From NCBI RefSeq assembly GCF_000687795.1, contig NZ_JHXT01000017.1, forward strand, positions 1 through 35,268: a stretch of 35,268 nt of DNA, given 5' to 3'. Positions 1 to 9,709 of this stretch are shown here, piece after piece. The notes below the pieces were generated by a model. It did no database searches. It saw only the letters and a program-made list of their open reading frames with translations, and was not told the DNA's origin. The position numbers and the translations under genes are program-made. Source of the DNA: Mycoplasma testudinis ATCC 43263. Lineage in GTDB: Bacteria; Bacillota_I; Bacilli_A; Mycoplasmatales; Mycoplasmoidaceae. The first letter of the stretch is position 1. Every line of letters starts with the position of its first letter.

Positions 1-89
1 GCGACGATAGGCAAATGAAAGTTCGTAATTGGCAAAGTATAATTCAGCAACTCGAAATTCTATTTGATATAGATTTGCAACCAGAATAA
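1..89 (+). CDS. C-terminal end of an unidentified protein (partial)
   Basis: The window opens inside a plus-strand reading frame whose first complete codon is at position 3. It runs 28 codons to a TAA at 87-89. The tail is polar and helical and ends in IDLQPE. A hairpin terminator follows at 157-191, which supports this as a true gene end. Too little is left to name the family. Confidence 0.5.
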   Translation, partial: DDRQMKVRNWQSIIQQLEILFDIDLQPE

Positions 90-156
90 ATACAAACACT
101 TAATTTATTGTTCAATCTTGACCAAGAGTCAAAGATTTGCGCGTTTAAATAATGAT

Positions 157-191
157 AAAAACGGAAAATTGCGAAAGCGTTTCCGTTTTTT
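157..191 (+). terminator. Rho-independent terminator after the first gene
   Basis: The arms AAAACGGAAA and TTTCCGTTTT pair around a loop containing GCGAAAGC and run into a T tract at 185-191. It lies about 70 bases past the stop of the partial gene. Confidence 0.75.
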
Positions 192-304
192 AGTATACTT
201 TTAATAACACGATGTCAATGGTTTCAAAGAAATCTAGACATTAACACACTTAAATCATTACTTCCTAAAATTCTTAACTAATTTAAGAAAAGATATAAAG
301 AATA

Positions 305-346
305 TATAATTCAAAGAAAAACTAAATTAATCCAAAAATTTAGTTT
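305..346 (+). promoter_or_regulatory. Possible promoter and leader hairpin before the DUF4177-like gene
   Basis: A perfect TATAAT at 305-310 lies about 60 bases before the ATG at 371. Between them a 10-bp perfect inverted repeat (319-328 with 337-346, AAACTAAATT arms) could fold in the leader. No good -35 box is seen. Both could be chance in such A+T-rich DNA. Confidence 0.3.
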
Positions 347-370
347 AAATAAGATTTAAAGGCAGTTATT

Positions 371-559
371 ATGTACGATTATCATACTGAAATATTTAGT
401 GGCAAAGAAAAGACTAACCCTGACGAAAGAATTAATGAGCTAGCAAAAGATGGTTGGAGAGTAGTCACAGCAACAACAATATTTTCTGGTGGAAAATCTT
501 TTTTAGCAGGGGCACCTATTACAGACTTAGCAATCATTTTTGAACGCAAAATAAATTAA
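371..559 (+). CDS. Small DUF4177-like protein
   Basis: This 62-residue cytoplasmic protein resembles small DUF4177 proteins: an N-terminal YDYHTEIF strand, a central INELAKDGWRVVTA segment, and a closing strand ending in FERKIN. The core pattern (helix, then GW-V, then a hydrophobic strand) is typical of that family, whose function is unknown. The ATG at 371 is the only reasonable start; only a weak purine-rich stretch (AAAGG at 358-362) precedes it. It stands alone between a terminator and the coaBC operon. The family assignment is by eye. Confidence 0.65.
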   Translation: MYDYHTEIFSGKEKTNPDERINELAKDGWRVVTATTIFSGGKSFLAGAPITDLAIIFERKIN

Positions 560-596
560 CACCATAGTCAAAACATTTCTATGAAACGGCTTTTTG

Positions 597-650
597 ACAA
601 ATAAAATAATTTTTTAAATTTTTTTATTTTAAGAAGTCGCTTTTATTTGT
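597..650 (+). other. Long-loop inverted repeat between the DUF4177-like gene and coaBC
   Basis: ACAAATAAAA at 597-606 pairs perfectly with TTTTATTTGT at 641-650, and A/T-only sequence between the arms can fold further. It may end transcription of the upstream gene. The arms are entirely low complexity, so support is weak. Confidence 0.25.
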
Positions 651-662
651 AAAAAATCCATT

Positions 663-668
663 TATAAT
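663..668 (+). promoter_or_regulatory. -10 box of the coaBC-coaX-MATE operon
   Basis: A perfect TATAAT lies about 58 bases upstream of the coaBC ATG at 726. A TTGTAA at 647-652 is too close to be the -35 box. Mollicute promoters often lack a clear -35, so this is the best candidate start site for the operon. Confidence 0.45.
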
Positions 669-725
669 TCTCTTGTCATTTTTATGAACACAATGGTGTT
701 AAACGATAAATGTATCGGAGAATAT

Positions 726-1826
726 ATGGCAAATATAATCGTTTATGCATGCTCTAGCGTTGCAATAATAAAAACTAATAAATTGATAAAAAAACTGGAA
801 GAACAAAATCACCAAGTAAAAGTTCTTGTTTCACAAAACGTAAATAAAAATGTGGTCGAACTTGAAAATTATTTTAATATCACTTATCTTAATGAAAAAA
901 TATCCTTAAATAAAGAAAATAAAGATTTTCCTAGCGATCATATCAAACTAGCCAAAGAAACAGATCTAGTAATAGTTGCCCCAGCTACTACCAATTTTCT
1001 TGCAAAGTATAATTCAGGAATATGTGATGAAATAAATTTGGCATTTTTGTATGCTTATGACGGGCCTATTTTATTTGCACCCGCAATGAACGACGTTATG
1101 TGAAAAAGTTTAAACGCTAGGAACATTGTCGAAAACCTTAAAAATATGTCAAATCATTTTTTTATTGGCCCAAATTTTGGAATGCTATACGAAGGGTATG
1201 AAGGAATTGGTAGAATGAGTGAGGTTGACGAAATTTTTGAGATTGCTAATAATCTTTTAAATATAAAAAAAGATAAAAGAATAGTCATCAGTTATGGTGC
1301 TTCAAAAATTTGATTAGATCAAATTCGATATATTACATCTGGCGCAACAGGAATCTTTGCAAAAGCAATTAATAAAGAATTATCAAAACAAGGATATCAA
1401 TCTGATTTAATTAACGTTTCATTAATGACAAACGAAATGCTCTCAGAAAAAATTAGCAAATACGATATCTACATAGCGTCAGGTGCAATTGCTAATTTCA
1501 ATGCTGTCCAACATGACGGAAAATATTCAGATTCTAAAGAATGAGAGTTGCATCTATTTAAAAATATTGATGTAATCGATCAAGCAACAAAACTTAACCA
1601 AAAATTAAAAGTGTTTGCTTTCAAATATGATAACGATATTAATAAAGCCTACATAAAACTTCAACATAATGAACAAATAAAAGCAATTTTGTATAACGAA
1701 ATAGGAGCAATGGGTTTTAATAAAATCACAGGCGCGTTAATTAACAAAGCAGGCAAAAAAGAGGTTATTAACAAATCTAAATCAGAAGTAGCAGAATTAA
1801 TAGTAGAAGAGGTTTTGTCATGATAA
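726..1826 (+). CDS. coaBC: Bifunctional phosphopantothenoylcysteine decarboxylase / phosphopantothenate-cysteine ligase (CoaBC), divergent
   Basis: CoaBC joins cysteine to 4'-phosphopantothenate and decarboxylates the product to 4'-phosphopantetheine for coenzyme A. The 366-residue frame reads TGA as Trp at several sites and closes TGA-TAA. Residues 1-180 are the flavin-dependent CoaC half: N-terminal Rossmann strand, DHIKLAKETDLVIVAPAT, then APAMNDVMW with the expected Asn. The flap motif normally LACGxxGxGRM reads LYEGYEGIGRM, so the usual cysteine is missing. In the C-terminal CoaB half SYGASKIWLDQIRYIT aligns with the nucleotide-binding start, but the AVADY and KIKK motifs are not recognisable. 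I chose ATG 726 because GGAG at 717-720 sits five bases before it; an ATG at 684 lacks this. It overlaps coaX. The family is clear; full activity is uncertain. Confidence 0.85.
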
Positions 1827-2566
1827 AGAATTTATACATTGATATCGGAAATACTTTTACTAAATTCGGAATCTACGACCAGATACAAAAAACATGACAT
1901 ATTTGTAAACTAAGAACTTCTGAATACGAAACTTCTTCAACAGTTTACGTTTTTTTGAAAAACAATCTTGAAACTTTAAAATTTGATTATCTAATTATAT
2001 CTTCAGTTGTTCCATACATGGATATTGTAATGAAAGAATTAAATAGTCAATATTTAAAAGTGAAAATGATTTTTTTGAATGGAGATTCAGATTTGCCTAT
2101 TCGCTTGGACAATATAAATAAACACACAATCGGAGCTGATATTTTAGCTTGTGCTATTTATGCATCCAATTATCACAAAGAAGCAGTTGTAGTAAGTTTT
2201 GGAACAGCTACTGTGCTAACTCATATGAAAGATAAAAAAATTATTGGAACAGCAATCGCTCCTGGGGTTTATAGTTCATATTTAAATTTAGTATCTAAAG
2301 CTGCAAAATTATCAAATACACCGTTAAAAAAAGTTAAATCAACTTCTGCCACAAATACACAAGAAGCATTATCTATAGGCTTTATTAATGGTTTTAAACA
2401 CCTTGCTTGTGGGTTAGCGAAAGCTATGAGCCCTAACGCGAAGTTATTAGTAACAGGCGGAGATGCGTCTTTAATAAAGGACATTGAAAACGCTGAATAT
2501 ATCGAAAATCTTGTCTTACAAGGATTGGAGATCTTTTTTAATAAAATGGTTTTAAAAAATGGCTAG
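1820..2566 (+). CDS. coaX: Type III pantothenate kinase (CoaX)
   Basis: CoaX phosphorylates pantothenate, the first step of coenzyme A synthesis, in the cytoplasm. The 248-residue frame starts at ATG 1820 inside the end of coaBC and has the ASKHA-type phosphate-binding strand YIDIGNTFTKFG at residues 6-17. Further on come IGADILACA, VVSFGTATVLT, a GTAIAPGVYSS stretch, SATNTQEALSIGF and LLVTGGDASLI, which follow the CoaX order and spacing. Two usual positions differ: the arginine after the catalytic Asp (GADR) is Ile, and the Asp of DFGTAT is Ser. Length is normal. The MATE transporter gene overlaps its last 8 bases, so the three genes are probably translated together. Confidence 0.85.
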
Positions 2567-4448
2567 TCCAAAAAATCAGGTCCTGGCTAGTTTTAACGAA
2601 AGAAAAGCAGCAGATTTTTTTGGAAAAGCTCCTATTCATATACTTGGGCTACAAGTTATTTTACCAGCACTTTTATTATCATTATTATTTGGGATTTATG
2701 TATTTGCTGATCAAATCATGTTACAACAATTAGTTCCAATTGACGGACATAATTATTTTGCTCCAATTACAACCAAATTTTCTTCAACTATTTCAAACTT
2801 CTCTCAATCTTTTTTTACTAATAAAGACTTAATTAATGCCAAAATTTTATTTTTTGGATCTAACGAATTAAACCAACAAAAACTAAATCAAGTATTTATT
2901 TATTCTGCTGTCCAAACCATTGGAATAGTTAACTTAATCATTTACTCATTAGGATTATTTATAAGTACAGGATCTTCGGTTTTTTATAGTCGTTATCTAG
3001 CCAACAAGCAAATGAATCGCGAAGAATTAATAAGAACATCTTTTTATGGAACTTTTATAAGTTCAGTTGTATTAACAGCAATTATGTTGGGAGTTCAAGG
3101 CCCGATAATAAATACGATTTTACCTAATGGAATTCAAACAGGTATTGATTCAACGAACAACCTATTAAATCCAAATAATTCAAAAACCTTAACAGATGAC
3201 CAAAACACTCTAATTATTCAATTACAAAATCAAATGGGAGCTAACGCTAAACCCTATATTCAAAGTTTATTAATTACAATGAATTTGTCACGTAATGAGA
3301 TTGTTTTTAATTTGTCACAAAACTATTTATGGTTTTTATCAAGTAGTATTGTTTTAGTTTCGATTTTGAATTTATATGTATTTTTTTTACGTGCCGAAGG
3401 AAAAAACCTGTGGATAACATTGTTTGGAATCAGCGCTAACATCATTAATATCATTCTGGATTACGTTTTTATTGGAGTAGCTAAAATAGGAATGGCGGGA
3501 GGCGGGCTATCTACACTGATTGGTTATTTGATAAATCTTAGCGCACTATTTGTTTATATTTATTTCTTATCTACCAAAAACGAAACTAATTTAGGCTTTA
3601 AACAACTACTAAAATTTAACATCACCCCAAGAATAATATTTATCTCATTTGTTCTTGGGCTAGGAACTTTTTTACGTGATCTTTCTTTAGCTGTTGCCAA
3701 CATCATCTATGCCCCAGTAAGAAATGCAACAGTCAGCATGATTGGCTTTGCTAACATTTTAACTGACGCAGGCGCAATTTCTCCGGTTCCAATTTACAAT
3801 CTAGTCTTTTTTGCAATTTATGGAATTATTGATGGAATGCGTCCAGTATTGGCATATAATTATGCAACGAAGAATTATCAGCGTTTAAAGCAAGCTTTTT
3901 ATACAGGAATTTTAGTCAGCTTTTTGTATGCCCTTTTAGTAAATATTATTATTTATATACCAACATACATTCAAACTCATGATAATCAATTTTTGTTTTT
4001 TTTGGGTGCTGAAAACAATTCCAACCGGTTAACAATATTAAAAGTTTGATTTCCAGCGTTAATGCTGCAATTACCATTTATTGCATTAGCTATCGGCGGG
4101 CTCGCAATTTTTCAGGCAACAGGAAAAATGTGGCTAAACATTTTATTATCCCTAATGCAGGGACTCATTACCTTTTTCCCAGTTTTATACATAATGGCTG
4201 CCATTAGTGTTGCTACATCTTCTTGGGAAGTGATGTTTTATTCTGGATTCATAAATATCGTAATATCTTCTTTAATAATTTTTGCAATCGCAGAAATATA
4301 CATGGCTAAATATATGGGAAGAAAAGAAAAATACACGGATCCCCAAATGGCTACAGAAAGCGCCATTAACACGATTAATGTATTTACGAAAAAAATAAAC
4401 GCTCTATTCATAAAAAATAAAGCAATCAAAGAAACTTCAAAAATATAG
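2559..4448 (+). CDS. MATE-family multidrug/cation efflux transporter
   Basis: This is a 629-residue integral membrane protein of the MATE fold, which exports drugs or other cationic compounds using an ion gradient. It reads through one TGA (Trp) at about 4047. About twelve hydrophobic segments are visible. The stretch near residues 125-150 (GLFISTGSSVFYSRYLANKQ) matches the MATE region after helix 2, and AKIGMAGGGLSTLIGYLINL matches the conserved mid-protein helix. It is longer than the usual 450 residues because of polar loops at about 52-118 and 190-245, a pattern I infer to be extracytoplasmic. The start overlaps coaX and has no clear Shine-Dalgarno sequence. Substrate unknown; a link to coenzyme A precursors rests only on operon position. 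Confidence 0.8.
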
Positions 4449-4507
4449 CCAAACTTCACATCCAAATAGAGCCAAACTTCACATCAAAATAGAGCCAAAC
4501 TTCACAT
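4448..4507. repeat. Three tandem copies of a 23-bp repeat
   Basis: GCCAAACTTCACAT recurs at 4448, 4471 and 4494, spaced exactly 23 bases, with the linkers TCCAAATAGA and TCAAAATAGA. The first copy overlaps the stop codon of the MATE gene. I see no further copy in the window. It may be the remnant of a mobile-element end with iterated binding sites or a simple slipped duplication. Confidence 0.8.
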
Positions 4508-4566
4508 TTAAAAATTTTATTTTTTGAAAATAAAGTATATTTCAAATTAAACTTAGAGAAATTATT

Positions 4567-5826
4567 ATGAATAAATATTTACCTAGAATAGCTGATAAAT
4601 TGCTACAAGAAGTCTTAATTACAAGGGCGCGGTATTAATTGAGGGAGCAAAATGGTGTGGGAAAACCACCACGGCTGAACAAGCTGCTAAAAGCGTTTTG
4701 TATATGGATGACCCCCAAATAATGAACCAAAATCTAAGATTAGCGGACACTAACATTAAGATTCTTTTGGAAGGAAAAACTCCACGCCTTATAGACCAAT
4801 GACAATTGGCTCCAAAATTGTGAGATGCAATTCGCTTCGAAGTTGACCATCGGCATTCTTTTAACCAGTTTATTTTAACCGGTTCATCTTCAATAATCGA
4901 CAAAACTCAAATAATTCATTCGGGTACTGGCCGTTTTACAAGAATTTTGATGCGCCCTTTAAGTTTGTATGAATCTGAAAATTCTAGCGGAGCAGTTTCT
5001 TTAAAAAAATTGTTTAACAATCGTCAAAAGGATATTAAATCAGACGATTACACAATCCACGATATCGCTTTTTTTTATATGCCGTGGTGGATGGCCTTTA
5101 TCAGTAAATAAAACTAAAAAAAATAGCTCTTCAACAGGCTAAGGACTATTACCTAAGTCTTGTAACTAGTGACATAAAAAAATTTTTGGAATATCCAGAG
5201 ATACAGAAATGATGAAAACATTGCATCGTTCATATTCTCGATTAATAGGATGTCCTAGTAAAGCTTCAACGATTATAAAAGATTTGCAAACAAAGAATGA
5301 ATATATTCTTTCTTCAAATAGCATCTATGCTTACTTAAGGAACTTACAACAAATTTTTGTAATTGAAGAAGCTAATGCATGAAATCCTAATTTAAGATCA
5401 AAAACTGCGACAAGAACGTCAAACACTAACTACTTTATAGACCCATCAATCGCTACCGCAGCATTGGGCTTTTCGCCAAATGATTTAATCAATGACCTTA
5501 AAACCATGGGTTTCTTATTTGAAAATTTATGCATTAGAGATTTACGTATATACAGCCAAAAACTTGGTGGCCAGGTATTTCATTATCGAGATAAATATGG
5601 GCTAGAATGTGACGCAATTATACATTTAGAAAACGGTTCTTACGCGCTTGTGGAAATAAAATTGGGAGGAGATAAATCGATAGAAGAAGGTGCAAAAGTT
5701 TTAAACAAATTATCTGAAATTATAGATTCAAACAATATGAAAAAACCATCTTTTAAAATGGTTTTAACAGGAGTTGGAAATTTTGCTTATAAAAGAAAAG
5801 ACAACATCTTGATAGTGGCCCAATAA
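4567..5826 (+). pseudogene. DUF4143-type AAA ATPase, multiply frameshifted
   Basis: The pieces add up to a full-length member of the AAA_14 plus DUF4143 family, ATPases of unclear role common as mobile accessory genes. The start MNKYLPRIADKLLQEVLI is at 4567. Then in another frame come LIEGAKWCGKTTTA (Walker A), LIDQWQLAPKLWDAIR (Walker B region), FILTGSSS and TGRFTRILMRPLSLYE. RGGWP follows, then SRDTEMMKTLHRSYSRLIG, YLRNLQQIFVIEEANAW, YFIDPSIATAALG and a C-terminal nuclease-like ECDAIIHLENGSYALVEIKL. The frame changes at about 4622-4628, at T8 5069-5076, at A8 5116-5123 and near 5176-5187. Four shifts in homopolymers, in both directions, argue for a decayed gene rather than programmed shifting. 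It lies just after the tandem repeats. Confidence 0.85.
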
Positions 5827-5923
5827 CCTCTCTCAAAAATTAATTCTAATTTAAAAACTAATCAAATGTTTTAAAGTCTAGATATGAATAAATTTCCTAT
5901 TAAGTTTCAGATAATAACAATAA

Positions 5924-7537
5924 TTAATACTTGTAAACTAACTTTCCATTTAAATAGGTTTTGATGGCCTTAGTATTTTTCAAATCCGAAAGTTTTTTGA
6001 GTGCAAATATGTTCTGATTCAAAACTACAAAATCAGCCTTGAAACCCATTTCAATTTTTCCTTTAACATTCTCTTCGTACGATGCGTAAGCACTACCTTG
6101 AGTATAAGCATCAATTGCTTGATTCAAACTAATTTTTTCATGCAAAACAGTACCAGATTTTGGTTGAGCTGGTAAATCAATGCGAGATATCGCAAAATAT
6201 AAATTTGGTCATGGATTAAAATCAGACACTGGTGCATCTGTTCCGAACCCTAAATGAATATTGCTATCTAAGAAACGTTTAAAGGTAAGCACATCATGAA
6301 AACGTTTTGCACCAATTCGTTTCTTTAAAAAAAGCATACTGTTATCGTATAAACAAGGTTGCCCATAAACTACAATATTCAAATTTTTAATTTTCTTAAT
6401 TAAAGAATCATCAGTCATTAAACAATGAATGATTCCATGCCTTAATGGATTTTTTTTGGATTTATCATATTTTTCATAAATTTTTAGAATCTGGGCAATC
6501 GCTTGATCACCCAAAGCATGACAAACAATTGGTATTTTTCGCTGAGTAGCTTGTTTGACAACTTTGTCTAATTTATCGTTTGTGTATACCAAAAAACCAT
6601 GATTGTTTTTTTGATCTGAATAAGGTTGGTTCAAAGCTGCTGTACCAGCACCTATTGATCCGTCGGCAAAAATTTTTAGGTGACCGATCTTATTATATTC
6701 AGACTGGGTAGAATTTTTTAATTGATCGTAAACGTCAAAAAATAAATCCACTTTTTCAGGACATGACATTCAAGTCTGATGATAAAACTTTAAGGTAATT
6801 AAATTTTTCTTATCAGCCAACTCGTAAACTTTCCAGTATTCCATAATTTTTTCATCTGTTAAATCGCAGCAATGAACTGAAGTAAGTCCATACGAATTTA
6901 ACATTTTCATAGTCTTTTGATAGATTTTTAATTGTTCATTTAAAGTTGGAGGAAGGTATTCATCACGGGCATAACCGCATGCTCCTTCTTTTAAAATGCC
7001 ATTAGGGAGCCCGTCAGCGCCTAATTCTAAAATTCCGCCTCGTTGGCTTTGAAAATTTTTTATAAAAACTTTCATTTTCTTTAAAGCAGCAGTGTTGCAA
7101 ACTATCATGTGCCGATCGATTCGCGACAAATAAATTGGAACAAATTCAGAAATTTTATCAAGTTCTTTGCGGGTTGGATACAACTTACAATCACTAAATG
7201 CAGTTTCATCAAAACCTTCAGCTCATAAATTCTTTTTAGGTGTTATTTTGTGATTTTTAATTCAAACTCGACATTGTGAAATTAAATCTTTTAAACTGAA
7301 AATTTTAGTCAAATCAAGATTCTGAGAATTTAAAGCAAGCATTCTAAAATGAATATGAGAATCATTTAAACCAGGGATTACAGTTTGTTTTTTTAAATCA
7401 ATGGTTTTATCTACTGAAATTTTTTGAATCTCGCTAGTTAATCCGGTTTTTATAAATTTATCATTTTCAACGATAAAAGCTTGGGCAAAGCGGTTGTTCC
7501 CTAAATAAACATTCCCGTTAATATATGCAGTTTTCAT
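5924..7537 (-). CDS. YtcJ-like metal-dependent amidohydrolase (Amidohydro_3)
   Basis: This is a 537-residue cytoplasmic hydrolase of the amidohydrolase superfamily, YtcJ or N-substituted formamide deformylase branch. Members cleave amide bonds of varied small molecules; the substrate here cannot be told. The frame reads three TGA codons as Trp. The N-terminal beta domain leads to the metal site DSHIHFRMLA (HxH). Later ligands are in IPIVCHALGDQAI, RHGIIHC and GFGTDAPVSDFNPW (the Asp), and the C-terminal beta segment KADFVVLNQNIFAL is typical. A TTG nine bases earlier is possible, but ATG 7537 is one base after the metK stop and fits the family. It is the last gene of the pot-tsaD-metK run; I see no clear terminator between it and 5826. 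Confidence 0.85.
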
Positions 7538-7538
7538 T

Positions 7539-8708
7539 TTACTCAAGGGTTTCTTTTAATTGTCTTAGGTATTTAAGATTTTCTCACGGAGCAATTAGTT
7601 GCTCGCGGCCAAAATGGCCGTATGTAGCAAAAGGTAAAAACAAAGTTTGAGTTAAATGTAATTCTTCAATAATTGATAATAAATCAAAATCAAAAACCTT
7701 ACTAACAGCACGAGTAATTTTTTCTAGCGGAATTCGATTTGTGTTAAAACAATTGATATTCATCTTCTGCGGTTTTTCAAGTCCTATTGCCCAACTTAAC
7801 GATACTTCACATTCACTTGCTCAATTATTAGCAACAATATGCTTGGCTATCCATCTAGCATAATATGCACCAGTGCGATCAACCTTTGTTGGATCTTTTC
7901 CACTAAAAGCTCCTCCGCCGTGATGAGCATAATTTCCATACGTATCAACCATCAATTTGCGGCCAGTTAAACCAGTATCGCCAATTGGCCCGCCAATAAC
8001 AAAACGGCCAGCTGGATTTATTAAAATTTCAAAGTCAATATCTGATTTGTTATTGATAACTTTTAATTGTGTTAGTAATGGAACAATCACAACGTCCATT
8101 ATTTTATTTTTCAGCGTTTCTAAACTACACGTTACATCGTGTTGTACAGACATTAAAATTTGATGAATTTTAACTTGATTACCTTGATAATTTAAAGTTA
8201 CTTGACTTTTCATATCTGATTTAATTTCAGGCAATAAACCCTTTTGTTTTTGATGCTCACAAAAAGCTAACAATTGGTGCGCTAATTGCGTTCCAAGTGG
8301 CATTAAAGATTGAGTTTCTGCAACCGCATAACCAATGGTAATTCCTTGATCTCCTGCGCCTAATGAACCATCGTTATGGTTAACTAAATTAGCAATGTCA
8401 ATTGATTGTTCGTGGATATTAGAAATAATGGTAAAGTCATTTTCGTTATAACCTAAAGGAGAAATTATATCTCAAGCCGTCTGTACCACGTCCACATAAC
8501 TTGCGGTAGAAATTTCTCCACCAATAATAATTAAACGATTACTTGCTAAGACTTCACAAGCAACCCGACTTTTTGTGTAATGAAATAAACATTTATCCAA
8601 AATTGCATCTGCAATTTGGTCACATATTTTATCGGGGTGTCCTTTACTAACTGATTCGCTTGTATAAAAACCTTTACGGTAATGGTGGATGGCATACGCT
8701 TTTGACAT
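7539..8708 (-). CDS. metK: S-adenosylmethionine synthetase
   Basis: MetK makes S-adenosylmethionine from methionine and ATP in the cytoplasm. The 389-residue protein is full length. Signature motifs are [13 protein letters not shown] at about residue 23, [12 protein letters not shown], the glycine-rich loop [15 protein letters not shown], and the C-terminal ATYGHFGR. Several TGA codons are read as Trp. ATG 8708 is preceded by GGAGAT (minus strand, 8719-8714) lying inside the end of tsaD, which fixes the start. The gap to tsaD is two bases and to the amidohydrolase one base, so the three are co-transcribed. Confidence 0.97.
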
Positions 8709-8710
8709 TT

Positions 8711-9700
8711 TTAGATCTCCTTAAAAATTTGAAATGGTAATGGAATATTTAATGTTTTTGATTCCTGTAGCAAAATACTAGCATAATATGCATGCATTGC
8801 ACCATTATCATTAGTAAATTCCATAGACGGCAAGGCAATGACTGGGTGCAAATCTTTTAAACGGTTCCGTAAGTACGAATTAGCACTCACTCCACCACCT
8901 AAAGCAATCATTTTTATTTCGTGCTGGTTCAAATAAAATTTTACACGTTTTAATAAATCTTCCATAATTCAATATTGAAATGAAGATGCTACTTTAACAA
9001 GATCAATAGATTCGTTTCTTTGGTTCAAATTATGCAAATAATTTAAAACTGCTGTTTTAAACCCGGAATAACTAAAAGAACTATGATCGGTATCTTTCTT
9101 AATAAACTGAATAGTTTGTGAGTGAAGCGGATCAAATAATTTATCAATTGCTGGTCCAGCCGGATAATTTAAATTCATACTCCGACCTACTTTATCATAC
9201 ACTTCGCCAATTGCATCATCTGTCGTTTGATCTAGTAACTGGATATCTAAAGCATTTTTGATTAAATAAATCGCTGTATGCCCACCAGAAACAACTATAC
9301 CCATTGCCGGATATATAATTGGTTGCTGATTAATACCACCACTATATAAATGGCCATATAAATGGTTTACAGGTAGCATTGGTAAGTGTAAACTTAATCC
9401 AAGGGTTTTAGCAAATATTTTCCCAACGTGAAGTGAACCTGGTAACCCAGGTTCACTTGCATATGCAATATGAGTCAGCTCATCAAATTTAGTATGAGAT
9501 GCATTCATAGCTTCATTTAAAGCTCGAGTTAAGTTTTTTTCATGCTCACGAGCTGCAATTTCAGGAACAACTCCGCCAAATTGTTGGTGATAACTAGTTG
9601 AAGAAATAATAGTGTTAGCAATAATTTTGCCATTTTTAAAAACACCAATACCACTATCATCACAAGTTGTTTCAATCCCTAAAATTACAGGTTCTCTCAT
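8711..9700 (-). CDS. tsaD: tRNA N6-threonylcarbamoyladenosine transferase (TsaD)
   Basis: TsaD transfers the threonylcarbamoyl group onto A37 of ANN-decoding tRNAs, working with TsaB and TsaE, which are not in this window. The 329-residue protein starts with the ASKHA strand [12 protein letters not shown]. It has the metal-binding pair in [10 protein letters not shown], then [39 protein letters not shown] and [13 protein letters not shown], and ends with [12 protein letters not shown]. One TGA is read as Trp. Length and motif order are normal for the family. It starts nine bases after the potD stop without a strong Shine-Dalgarno sequence, consistent with coupling to the upstream gene. Confidence 0.96.
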
Positions 9701-9709
9701 AATCTACTT

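Noticed and set aside
684-725. Upstream ATG of coaBC at 684
   Set aside because: It has no Shine-Dalgarno sequence, while ATG 726 has GGAG five bases before it and begins with the expected Rossmann strand.
2269-2484. Minus-strand open frame of 71 codons inside coaX
   Set aside because: It is fully antisense to the intact, motif-bearing coaX frame and has no ribosome site; likewise the antisense frames at 4238-4465, 4619-4903, 7957-8163, 11400-11624, 23357-23614, 25183-25377, 27112-27330, 31101-31289 and 31917-32102.
4448-4507. CRISPR array
   Set aside because: There are three repeats of about 14 bases with 9-base, nearly identical linkers, so no true spacers, and no cas genes nearby.
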